A stretch of DNA of 10,014 nucleotides from positions 1-10,014 of the forward strand of contig JAFNZJ010000143.1 of assembly GCA_017382915.1 (NCBI GenBank). The letters are read 5' to 3'. The translations under genes and the position numbers were made by a program. Under the pieces are notes generated by a model that was not told the origin of the DNA, did no database searches, and saw only the letters and a list, made by a program, of their open reading frames with translations. Origin of the DNA: Clostridia bacterium. Its GTDB lineage: Bacteria; Bacillota; Clostridia; Oscillospirales; Acutalibacteraceae. Of the stretch, positions 1-6,261 are shown in pieces (position 1 is the stretch's first letter; each line of letters begins with the position of its first letter).

Positions 1-397
1 CACGGTGAGAGTGAACTATATTTGCATAGTGTTCACAAAACAAAGTTTCAGATGTGGGGCGAACACAAAGGCGCTCTTCAAGTTTTTCGCTACCGCCGTG
101 GGTAACCCAAGCAACTTCGGGCGCAAAGCCTTCAACGTGGTCCTTTTCTTTTTGAAGCAGGCTTTCGGGTATGAACATAGGCATACAAACATTTTCATGA
201 CCTGTTGCCTTAAACATACCGTCAAGAATTTTTTGAATATTTTCCCAAATGGCGTAGCCGTAGGGGCGAATAACCATACAGCCCTTTACACTGGTATATT
301 CAATAAGCTCTGCCTTTTTAACAATATCGGTATACCACTTGGCAAAGTCTTCATCCATAGCGGTTATATCTTTTACCATTTTTTCATTGTTTGCCAT
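1..397 (-). CDS. proS: Prolyl-tRNA synthetase, 5' part (cut by window edge)
   Basis: Charges tRNA-Pro with proline in the cytoplasm. The minus-strand frame from the ATG at 397 stays open to base 1 (132 codons, no stop), so the gene continues outside the window. Visible parts are the N-terminal class II catalytic core: GCMVIRPYGYAIWENIQ at residues 39-55, the motif 1 region up to MPMFIPESLL (72-81), FAPEVAWVTHGG (91-102), and the start of motif 2, RPTSETLF at 113-120. This wording is typical of the short archaeal/eukaryote-like ProRS found in many Clostridia, not the long E. coli type with an editing insertion. The start is supported by AGAGG about 8 nt upstream. It has its own promoter and lies beyond the gatB terminator, so it is not part of the gatCAB operon. 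Identification is firm; the C-terminal anticodon-binding part cannot be judged. Confidence 0.95.
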   Translation of the reverse strand, partial: MANNEKMVKDITAMDEDFAKWYTDIVKKAELIEYTSVKGCMVIRPYGYAIWENIQKILDGMFKATGHENVCMPMFIPESLLQKEKDHVEGFAPEVAWVTHGGSEKLEERLCVRPTSETLFCEHYANIVHSHR

Positions 398-464
398 TTT
401 TTAAACCTCTTGCTTTTAATATTAAAAATAAATATTTTTTGGGACATAAATAGTCTATTTTAAT

Positions 465-493
465 ATTATATAAGATTTTGTCAGTTTTTGCAA
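465..493 (-). promoter_or_regulatory. Predicted sigma-70/A promoter of proS
   Basis: Read on the minus strand: -35 TTGCAA (488-493), 17-nt spacer, -10 TATAAT (465-470, perfect consensus). Transcription would start near 458 and give a leader of about 60 nt before the proS ATG at 397. This leader is AT-rich and too short for a T-box; I see no riboswitch in it. Confidence 0.75.
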
Positions 494-514
494 TAGTTTT
501 GTATATAAATAGAT

Positions 515-549
515 AAAAAAATACCCACAGAATTTTTAATCTGTGGGTA
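515..549 (-). terminator. Intrinsic terminator of the aspS-gatCAB operon
   Basis: On the minus strand, 6 bases after the gatB stop codon, a perfect 10-bp stem (arms 540-549 and 522-531; TACCCACAGA and its complement) with an 8-nt loop is followed by seven T (521-515). The T tract lies only on the minus-strand side, so it acts for gatB and not for plus-strand transcription. It separates the gatCAB operon from the proS promoter. Confidence 0.93.
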
Positions 550-554
550 AAAAA

Positions 555-1982
555 TTAGTCTTTTAATTTTTGTTCAAGCAAGGATTTGATTACTGCGGGG
601 TCACCGCTACCGCGTAGTTCACGCATACAGGCACCAAAAATGGCCTGTAATGCCTTTTCTTTACCGCCTTTATAATCGGCCACTGCGGCGGGATTAGCCA
701 AAATAGCTTTATCAATTACGCCTGAAATAAAGCCTTCATCAACCTGAACATCAAGTGAGTTTTCTTTAATATAGGCTTCGGGGTCAACACCCTTTTCAAT
801 AACGGCGGTAAGCACCTTTTTGCCTATACCACGGTTTATTTTGCCCTCACCCACCTTTTTAATGATGGTGCTTAAAGCCTGAGCAGAAATATTAAGGTCA
901 CTAAGCAGTAATGCATTTTTTCTTAAAATACCTGCGCAGTCGGTTAATATCCAAGCGGCAACCTCTTTTTTATTACAACCAAGTGCGGCTGTGTCGTCTA
1001 AAAGGTCACAAACCTTGCGCTCAGAAACCAGCATTTCAATCTCTTTTTCAGATATGCCTGCATCGGCATACTCTTTAGCCTTAACATCGGCAGATACCGG
1101 CATTTTTGCCTTTATTTCATCCATCCACTCATCGTCAATTACTATTGGCATAAGGTTTGGGTCGGGGAAATAACGGTAGTCGGCCTCGGTCTCCTTATTA
1201 CGCATGGGGAAGGTCCTGCCCTTGGTATCATCCCAACGGCGGGTTTCCTGTACCAGCACCTCGGTGCCACGTTCCAAAGCGTCAATATGGCGGGCGGTTT
1301 CATACTTGATTGCCCTTTCAATGGCGGCCAAGGAGCTCATATTTTTCATTTCGGTACGAACACCAAGCTCGGTTGCGCCCTCAGGTCTAACCGAAAGGTT
1401 AACATCGCAACGCATTGCGCCCTCTTCACATTCCGAAATATTGCCAAAACGGAACATTGATTTAAGCATTTCAAGATATGCTAAAACCTCATCAGCGCTA
1501 TGAAAGTCAGGATGGGTTACAATTTCAATAAGGGGTACGCTTGTGCGGTTAAAATCTACATAAGATACATCCAGCCAGTCATCGTGAACAAGCTTACCGG
1601 CATCCTCCTCCATATGGATTTGCTTAATGCCGATTTCACTAACACCATTTTTGGTGGTAACACTGACCTTACCGTTTACACAAATTGGGCTAAAAAGCTG
1701 TGTAATTTGGTATGCACAAGGCAGGTCAGGATAATAATAATTCTTTTTATCAAAGGTGGTGTAGCGGTTAATATCACAGCCAAGCATTAAGCCTGCAGTA
1801 ACGGCAAGCTCAACCACCTTTTTATTCATAACAGGCAACATACCCGGCATACCCGAACAGGCAGGACAAACGCAGTCATTTGGCTCCTTGGGGCTGGAAT
1901 GACCACCGCAAGAGCAAAAGATTTTAGAGTTTGTAGCAAGCTCAACATGGGTTTCAAGACCTATTGTAACTTCATACTTCAT
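555..1982 (-). CDS. gatB: Asp-tRNA(Asn)/Glu-tRNA(Gln) amidotransferase subunit B
   Basis: GatB is the tRNA-binding kinase/transamidase subunit. It activates the side-chain carboxylate of mischarged Asp-tRNA-Asn or Glu-tRNA-Gln with ATP and transfers ammonia to it. The protein has 475 residues, the normal length. The start MKYEVTIGLETHVEL matches the family opening. The zinc-binding cysteine cluster is present (C23, C25, C37, C39, C42, ending CPAC), followed by YYYPDLPCAYQITQ (about 83-96), the metal/ATP-site segment HMEEDAGK (123-130), VQETRRWDDTKGRTF and DYRYFPDPNLMPI. The helical and YqeY-like tail domains follow, ending in GKEKALQAIFGACMRELRG. Nothing in it looks degraded. Its ATG shares one base with the gatA stop (TAATG), which suggests translational coupling, and an intrinsic terminator follows the stop. 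Normally ammonia would reach it by a tunnel from GatA; here GatA seems unable to make it (see gatA). Confidence 0.97.
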   Translation of the reverse strand: MKYEVTIGLETHVELATNSKIFCSCGGHSSPKEPNDCVCPACSGMPGMLPVMNKKVVELAVTAGLMLGCDINRYTTFDKKNYYYPDLPCAYQITQLFSPICVNGKVSVTTKNGVSEIGIKQIHMEEDAGKLVHDDWLDVSYVDFNRTSVPLIEIVTHPDFHSADEVLAYLEMLKSMFRFGNISECEEGAMRCDVNLSVRPEGATELGVRTEMKNMSSLAAIERAIKYETARHIDALERGTEVLVQETRRWDDTKGRTFPMRNKETEADYRYFPDPNLMPIVIDDEWMDEIKAKMPVSADVKAKEYADAGISEKEIEMLVSERKVCDLLDDTAALGCNKKEVAAWILTDCAGILRKNALLLSDLNISAQALSTIIKKVGEGKINRGIGKKVLTAVIEKGVDPEAYIKENSLDVQVDEGFISGVIDKAILANPAAVADYKGGKEKALQAIFGACMRELRGSGDPAVIKSLLEQKLKD

Positions 1983-3160
1983 TACTTGCCGCTCCTTTCT
2001 GCCGTCAATGCCAGACTAAATAGCATACCTTCATCAAAATGGTTGCCCATAAGCTGAACACCACCGCTTACCAAGGCGGGAATGCCAATAAGGTTTGGTA
2101 TGGCGGTGAAAAGGCTTTCACCGTAAACCTTTAAAAAGGCATCATTTATACTATATGCATTATAACCTGTACTGCTTAATGCGGGGGTTAAAATAGCATC
2201 AAAACTGCCAAATAACTCCTTAACCTTATCATAAACTACACGGCGCACCTTTAAAGATTTATCATAACAATCGGTGTACCTACCTTTTGAAAGGACATCC
2301 GAGCCATAAAGCACGGTTGCCTTGGTTAAAAGGTTCATACCCTCGGTGCGGGTATTAACATAAAGTTCATCAATATTATTATAGTTGGGTGTGCGGTAGC
2401 CAAACTTAACACCATCATAACGCGAAAGGTTGTTGCAGGTTTCGGCCGACATTAAAATTTGCCAGGCGGCCTGAGCCTCAAAAACGGTTTCAAAAGAAGC
2501 GGTTTCAACCACTACACCATTTGCCTTTAAGGCCTCTGCAAAAGCATCAACCTTGGCTTTGGCGGTGTCATCAGCGGCATCAAAAAGTTCTTTAATAACT
2601 AAAACCTTGCTACCCTTAACATCTAAATCGGTGTCATAATCATAACTTTCATTTTCAAGGCTGGTGCCATCCTTTGCGTCATGACCTGCAATAACAGACA
2701 AAAGCGCAGCGGTGGATTTAACCGTTTTGGCACAAACGCCAACCTGCTCACCCGAACAAGCAGCGGCAATAACACCATAACGTGAAACGGTGCCGTAGGT
2801 AGGTTTAATAAAATTAACGCCCGAAATGGCAGCCGCCCTTCTGGGTGCGCCGTTTAAATCAACACAAAGTGCGCCTGCAACTTCATCGTTTGCTACGGCT
2901 TCGGCGGCGGCGCCTTTAAGTGTATCATTAGCATCTACACCAAATTCGCCAACCAAATCAAGACCAAATTCGCCAACCTTGGTTTTACCCAAAACGGTAT
3001 AACCTGCGTTTTCAAGTCTTACTACTGCTTCAGCGCTAAAAAGGGGCTCAAAGCCTTTTAATATTTTTGAACCGGCTGCGGCAGGTGCACCTTTAACGAG
3101 CAGGGTATCATCAACCGCAATGTTGCCGTTTTCATTTATTTTGGTAACATAATAACTCAT
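1982..3160 (-). CDS. gatA: GatA-like amidotransferase subunit A, probably glutaminase-dead
   Basis: GatA normally hydrolyses glutamine and channels ammonia to GatB. The homology is clear: SKILKGFEP (31-39), AGYTVLGKTK (52-61), KPTYGTVSRYGV (119-130), LLSVIAGHDAKDGTS, SRYDGVKFGYRT, DAILTPA. The chosen start, MSYYVTKINENG at 3160, has GAGG 8 nt upstream overlapping the gatC stop. An ATG at 3223 exists but would add an unrelated leader overlapping gatC. The protein has 392 residues against about 485 usual; about 60 are missing at the N-terminus. By ungapped comparison with the canonical motifs, the catalytic Lys of IAIKDN is Asp17 (IAVDDT), the GGSSGGSAAAVA segment with the cis-Ser is shortened to KGAAAEAVA (82-90), and SDTGGSIRQP has become VDLNGAPRRA (100-109) with Ala105 at the nucleophile. 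The frame is unbroken and codon use resembles its neighbours, so it is not an obvious pseudogene. The GatA-family assignment is firm; loss of activity is inferred. Confidence 0.9.
   Translation of the reverse strand: MSYYVTKINENGNIAVDDTLLVKGAPAAAGSKILKGFEPLFSAEAVVRLENAGYTVLGKTKVGEFGLDLVGEFGVDANDTLKGAAAEAVANDEVAGALCVDLNGAPRRAAAISGVNFIKPTYGTVSRYGVIAAACSGEQVGVCAKTVKSTAALLSVIAGHDAKDGTSLENESYDYDTDLDVKGSKVLVIKELFDAADDTAKAKVDAFAEALKANGVVVETASFETVFEAQAAWQILMSAETCNNLSRYDGVKFGYRTPNYNNIDELYVNTRTEGMNLLTKATVLYGSDVLSKGRYTDCYDKSLKVRRVVYDKVKELFGSFDAILTPALSSTGYNAYSINDAFLKVYGESLFTAIPNLIGIPALVSGGVQLMGNHFDEGMLFSLALTAERSGK
2939..2978. repeat. In-frame direct repeat inside gatA
   Basis: A 16-base word (ACCAAATTCGCCAACC on the plus strand) occurs at 2939-2954 and again at 2963-2978, 24 bases apart. 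The offset is exactly eight codons, giving VGEFGLDL followed by VGEFGVDA (residues 62-69 and 70-77). The repeat lies where canonical GatA has the loop leading into the catalytic GSSGGS segment. Confidence 0.9.
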
Positions 3161-3170
3161 TAAAGACACC

Positions 3171-3452
3171 TCACTTAACCAGTCGTGGTACCTGCCAACT
3201 GTCATCAGAACACTCGGGGGCACCCTTTAAAAGTTCATCACGGGTAAAGGGTTGATTTCTAACATCTTCACGCAAAACATTGGTCATAGGCATTACGTGT
3301 ACCATAACCTTTGTATCGGTGGTATCAACCTTTTCAAGCACCTTTTCATTTTGCTCCATTGCCTTAAAAATGTTTTGCATCACTGTCTGCTCATCATCAG
3401 TTAAGGCAAGTTCATTAAGGTCAAGTAAACCCTTTAATTTTTCGCTTGTCAT
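3171..3452 (-). CDS. gatC: Asp-tRNA(Asn)/Glu-tRNA(Gln) amidotransferase subunit C
   Basis: GatC is the small subunit that wraps around the GatA/GatB interface and stabilises the complex. The 93-residue protein has the usual length. It has an N-terminal helical part (LNELALTDDEQTVMQNIFKAMEQ) and the family signature near the C-terminus, NVLREDVRNQPFTRDELLKGAPE, ending in WQVPRLVK. The start is set by GGAG about 9 nt upstream, which overlaps the aspS stop codon (TAAGGAG). The gap to aspS is 13 nt and to gatA 10 nt, so it is plainly co-transcribed. Its preservation next to the altered GatA suggests that a GatA-GatB interface is still being made. Confidence 0.95.
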   Translation of the reverse strand: MTSEKLKGLLDLNELALTDDEQTVMQNIFKAMEQNEKVLEKVDTTDTKVMVHVMPMTNVLREDVRNQPFTRDELLKGAPECSDDSWQVPRLVK

Positions 3453-3465
3453 AAGGCAAAACTCC

Positions 3466-5196
3466 TTATTCTCTTATAGAAATATTTGCTTCAAGCAGCT
3501 GCTGCTCGGTAACCTCACTGGGGGCGCCCAAAAGCAGGTCTTGTGCGTTGCCGTTTAAGGGGAATGCAATAACATCGCGGATAGTATCCTCATCGGCAAG
3601 AAGCATAATCATACGGTCAATACCGGGTGCCATACCTGCGTGGGGCGGTGCGCCGTACTGGAATGCGGTATAAAGTGCGCTAAAGCGTTTTTCAAGCTCC
3701 TCTTCACTGTAACCTGCAATTTCAAATGCTTTTTTCATAACATCTGTGCTATGGTTTCTAACTGCACCTGATGCAAGCTCAATACCATTACAAACAAGGT
3801 CATACTGATAGGCCAAAACTTCGGTAGGCTCTTTTTCCTCTAAAGCCTTGAGGCCGCCCTGTGGCATTGAGAAGGGGTTATGGGTAAAGATTACCTTACC
3901 TGTGCTTTCATCAATTTCATACATTGGGAAATCAACAACAAAGCAGAATTCAAAGGAATCTTTATTGATTATATCAAGATTTTCACCAAGCCAGGTACGG
4001 ATTTGACCTGCTTCACGGTCAACAACATTTTTACCGTCACAAATAAAGAATACGGTTTCACCCTCTTTAATGCCGCTAAGTTCGGTAATTTCGGCCTTTT
4101 GGTCATCGGTTAAGAATTTGGCAATGGGGCCTTTAAATTCGCTACCGCTTAGGGTTAAATAGCCAAGACCTTTCATACCAATGCTCATAGCAAAGGAAAG
4201 TGAATTTTCAAAGAATTTTTTAGACTGACCCTGACAGTCGGCAACTATACCCCTTACAGGCTTGCGCTTAAATAGGGGGAAATCAACCTTGCTGAAGAAT
4301 TCGGTAAGGTCAATAATTTCAAGAGGGTTGCGAAGGTCAGGCTTATCAGAGCCGTACTTCATCATAGCGTCTGCATAGGTTATGCGCTTAAAAGGTGCGG
4401 GTGATATTTTTTTATCGCTAAAGGTTTTAAAGGTGTCATAAATAACCTCTTCGCAAACATTTAAAACATCTTCTTGAGTTGCAAAGGCCATTTCAAAGTC
4501 AAGCTGATAAAATTCACCGGGTGAACGGTCTTGGCGGGCATCCTCATCCCTAAAGCAGGGGGCTACCTGATAGTAACGGTCAAAGCCCGAAACCATAAGC
4601 AGCTGTTTAAACTGCTGTGGTGCCTGTGGCAGGGCATAGAATTTGCCCTTATGCTTACGGCTGGGTACCAAGAAGTCACGCGCACCTTCGGGTGAAGATG
4701 CAGTTAAAATTGGGGTTTGAATATCAAGGAAGTTCCTTTCATCCATAAGCTTACGCATATGGCTTATAACCTTTGAACGAAGGATAATATTATTATGAAT
4801 TGCGGGGTTTCTTAAATCTAAATATCTGTACTTAAGGCGAACATCCTCGCGGGTGGTTTTGGAATCATTAACATCAAAGGGTAACATATTGTGGCATTTG
4901 CCAAGCAGTTCAAGCTCACTTACAATAAGCTCCACCTTACCGGTGTCAAGCTTTTCATTTACCGTTTCAGCATCACGAAGGGCAACCTCACCCGTTACAG
5001 AAATAACGGTTTCACGGTTTACACCCTCTAAAAGGGCTTCATTATGGATAACAATTTGTGTAACACCTGTGTAGTCACGCAGGTGGGCAAAAATAACACC
5101 GCCATGGTCACGAATAGAATCCACCCAGCCGGCAAGCTGAACGGTAGAGCCTACATGCTCTTGCCTTAAATCGTTACAAAATTTAGTTCTGTACAT
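3466..5196 (-). CDS. aspS: Aspartyl-tRNA synthetase, probably non-discriminating
   Basis: Class II synthetase of the bacterial type, 576 residues. In order: the N-terminal OB-fold anticodon-binding domain (about 1-105), motif 1 region (about 145-165), motif 2 FRDEDARQDRSPGEFYQLDFEM (215-236), an inserted GAD domain in the middle, and motif 3 GAPPHAGMAPGIDR (515-528, class II Arg528). The RSPGEFYQLD wording of motif 2 and the NAQDLLLGAPS tail resemble the alphaproteobacterial AspRS subtype more than E. coli AspRS. Residue 31 is His (RDHGGVIF). In Pseudomonas aeruginosa AspRS His31 is one of the residues that allow charging of tRNA-Asn, while discriminating enzymes have Leu. The residue matching the second one, Gly81, is Glu77 here. 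With gatCAB directly downstream it is likely to make Asp-tRNA-Asn. GGAGG lies 10 nt before the ATG, downstream of a T-box terminator. Confidence 0.95.
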   Translation of the reverse strand: MYRTKFCNDLRQEHVGSTVQLAGWVDSIRDHGGVIFAHLRDYTGVTQIVIHNEALLEGVNRETVISVTGEVALRDAETVNEKLDTGKVELIVSELELLGKCHNMLPFDVNDSKTTREDVRLKYRYLDLRNPAIHNNIILRSKVISHMRKLMDERNFLDIQTPILTASSPEGARDFLVPSRKHKGKFYALPQAPQQFKQLLMVSGFDRYYQVAPCFRDEDARQDRSPGEFYQLDFEMAFATQEDVLNVCEEVIYDTFKTFSDKKISPAPFKRITYADAMMKYGSDKPDLRNPLEIIDLTEFFSKVDFPLFKRKPVRGIVADCQGQSKKFFENSLSFAMSIGMKGLGYLTLSGSEFKGPIAKFLTDDQKAEITELSGIKEGETVFFICDGKNVVDREAGQIRTWLGENLDIINKDSFEFCFVVDFPMYEIDESTGKVIFTHNPFSMPQGGLKALEEKEPTEVLAYQYDLVCNGIELASGAVRNHSTDVMKKAFEIAGYSEEELEKRFSALYTAFQYGAPPHAGMAPGIDRMIMLLADEDTIRDVIAFPLNGNAQDLLLGAPSEVTEQQLLEANISIRE

Positions 5197-5224
5197 ATTT
5201 TAAAAACCTCCAAAGTAATTTTAC

Positions 5225-5263
5225 AAAATAAAAAGCCCCGGGAATATATTTAATATTCCCGGG
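5225..5263 (-). terminator. T-box-controlled intrinsic terminator before aspS
   Basis: A perfect 11-bp stem on the minus strand (arms 5263-5253 and 5247-5237, CCCGGGAATAT and complement, 5-nt loop) is followed by GGCTTTTTATTTT. Its 5' arm shares CCC with the antiterminator, as expected of a T-box expression platform. It would also stop read-through from the upstream transporter operon when the tRNA is charged. Confidence 0.93.
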
Positions 5264-5441
5264 ACGAGTAAATAAATTTAACCCGCGGTGCCACCCGTAT
5301 TGGTATGATAACATACCCACTTTAGGTATTAAGTTTTATTAAAACCGCTTGAAGTGTTCCCTAACCTACTACTAACCTTAATGCGCTTTCAGTCGGTGAC
5401 GCATATTCCCTGCAAGGCTTTCCAAAAAGGCAGAGTCTTCA
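5225..5441 (-). promoter_or_regulatory. T-box riboswitch leader of aspS-gatCAB
   Basis: This explains the 303-base gene-free stretch 5197-5499. On the minus strand the T-box sequence GGGTGGCACCGCGGGTT (5296-5280) is nearly perfect. TGGC (5293-5290) would pair with an uncharged tRNA end GCCA, which fits a discriminator G as in tRNA-Asn, -Asp and -Glu. Downstream CGTCCC (5266-5261) can close the antiterminator and overlaps the 5' arm of the terminator. Upstream, the foot of Stem I is TTGAAG/CTTCAA (5442-5437 with 5354-5349). A Stem III-like hairpin (GGTATG/CATACC, 5317-5302) precedes the T-box. The likely specifier lies 5' of the Stem I foot, in GGGAACA: AAC (Asn) at 5358-5356, overlapping GAA (Glu) at 5359-5357. 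No Asp codon (GAC/GAT) sits on that arm. The T-box call is firm; the specifier is my manual fold and is less sure. Confidence 0.95.
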
Positions 5442-5447
5442 AAAAAT

Positions 5448-5475
5448 ATTATACTCAAAAATTATAAATTGTCAA
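5448..5475 (-). promoter_or_regulatory. Predicted sigma-70/A promoter of the aspS operon
   Basis: Minus strand: perfect -35 TTGACA (5475-5470), 16-nt spacer, perfect -10 TATAAT (5453-5448). The start would be near 5441, right at the foot of T-box Stem I, so the whole leader is about 245 nt. The -35 lies only 24 bases after the stop of the upstream ABC ATPase gene. Confidence 0.85.
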
Positions 5476-5499
5476 GTGCTTTAACAAAATTTTAAATGG

Positions 5500-6252
5500 T
5501 TATATATTACCAAAACCCGAAAGGAAGGTACGAGTACGCTCATTTTTTGAGTTAAGCAAAACCTCTTCGGGGGTGCCCTCCTCCACAATAACACCATCGG
5601 CCATAAAAATGACCTTATCTGCCACCTCTTTGGCAAATTCAATTTCATGTGTAACAACTATCATTGTGGTGTCTTTATTTTTAAGCTCCTTTATAACCTT
5701 TAAAACCTCACCTGTAAGCTCAGGGTCAAGGGCGCTGGTGGGCTCATCAAAGCAAAGAATATCGGGGCTAAGCGCCAAAGCGCGGGCAATGGCTACGCGC
5801 TGCTGCTGACCGCCCGAAAGCTGGCAGGGGTAATAATCTACCCTGTCACTAAGACCAACATGCTTTAAAATATCCAAAGCATTTTGATTTATTTCTTCAT
5901 CGGTACCCTTTTTAAGAAGTTTGGGGGCTAGGGTTACGTTTTCAAGCACGTTATACTGCGGAAACAGATTAAACTGCTGAAAAACAAGGCCAAAGTGCAA
6001 ACGATTTAGGCGCTTTTCCTCATCGGTATATTCTTTATGTTCATCACTGAAAATGGTCTTGCCGTTTACGGTAATACTGCCCTTTTCAGGTGTTTCAAGA
6101 AAGTTAAGGCAACGAAGCAGTGTGGTTTTACCGCTACCCGATGAACCTATTATTGCCAAAACCTCGCCTTGATTTAGTGAAAAATCTATACCCTTTAAAA
6201 CCTCAAGCTCTCCAAAGTTTTTATTTATATTTTTAACCTCTAATATTGGCAT
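5500..6252 (-). CDS. Polar amino acid ABC transporter, ATP-binding protein
   Basis: This is the cytoplasmic ATPase that powers the importer encoded by the two genes upstream. The 250-residue protein has every ABC motif in order: Walker A GSSGSGKTT (36-44), Q-loop FQQFNLFP (91-98), signature LSGGQQQR (145-152), Walker B ILCFDEPTSALDP (165-177) and the switch His of VVTHE (H202). Length and wording match the GlnQ/HisP family. The start at 6252 lies 9 nt after the permease stop; the Shine-Dalgarno is a weak GGGTG that overlaps the stop (TAGGGTG), suggesting coupling to permease translation. No convincing terminator follows the stop. The substrate cannot be told from the ATPase. Confidence 0.95.
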   Translation of the reverse strand: MPILEVKNINKNFGELEVLKGIDFSLNQGEVLAIIGSSGSGKTTLLRCLNFLETPEKGSITVNGKTIFSDEHKEYTDEEKRLNRLHFGLVFQQFNLFPQYNVLENVTLAPKLLKKGTDEEINQNALDILKHVGLSDRVDYYPCQLSGGQQQRVAIARALALSPDILCFDEPTSALDPELTGEVLKVIKELKNKDTTMIVVTHEIEFAKEVADKVIFMADGVIVEEGTPEEVLLNSKNERTRTFLSGFGNI

Positions 6253-6261
6253 AACATCACC

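Noticed and set aside
5..463. Plus-strand open frame of 152 codons at the left edge
   Set aside because: It is the complement of proS and its promoter; the minus strand gives an unmistakable ProRS sequence and this frame resembles nothing.
398..514. A T-box or other riboswitch ahead of proS
   Set aside because: The leader is only about 60 nt, with no T-box sequence and no terminator hairpin between the promoter and the ATG.
1498..1502. Short plus-strand frames within gatB, aspS and the transporter genes as candidate small or antisense genes
   Set aside because: All lie opposite well-conserved protein motifs, and none has a recognisable promoter, ribosome binding site or family signature.
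1982..3160. gatA as a pseudogene
   Set aside because: No frameshift or stop, intact ribosome binding site and coupling to gatB, and conserved scaffold motifs; a non-catalytic but functional subunit fits better, although recent inactivation cannot be excluded.
3161..3223. A longer gatA start (ATG at 3223, adding MPPSVLMTVGRYHDWLSEVSL)
   Set aside because: The extension overlaps the end of gatC by 53 bases, is simply gatC read in another frame, has no family resemblance to the GatA N-terminus, and the ATG at 3160 has a well-spaced GAGG.
5432..5441. GAC at the 5' side of Stem I as an Asp specifier
   Set aside because: Specifiers lie on the 3' arm of Stem I; this GAC is on the 5' arm and partly in the base helix.
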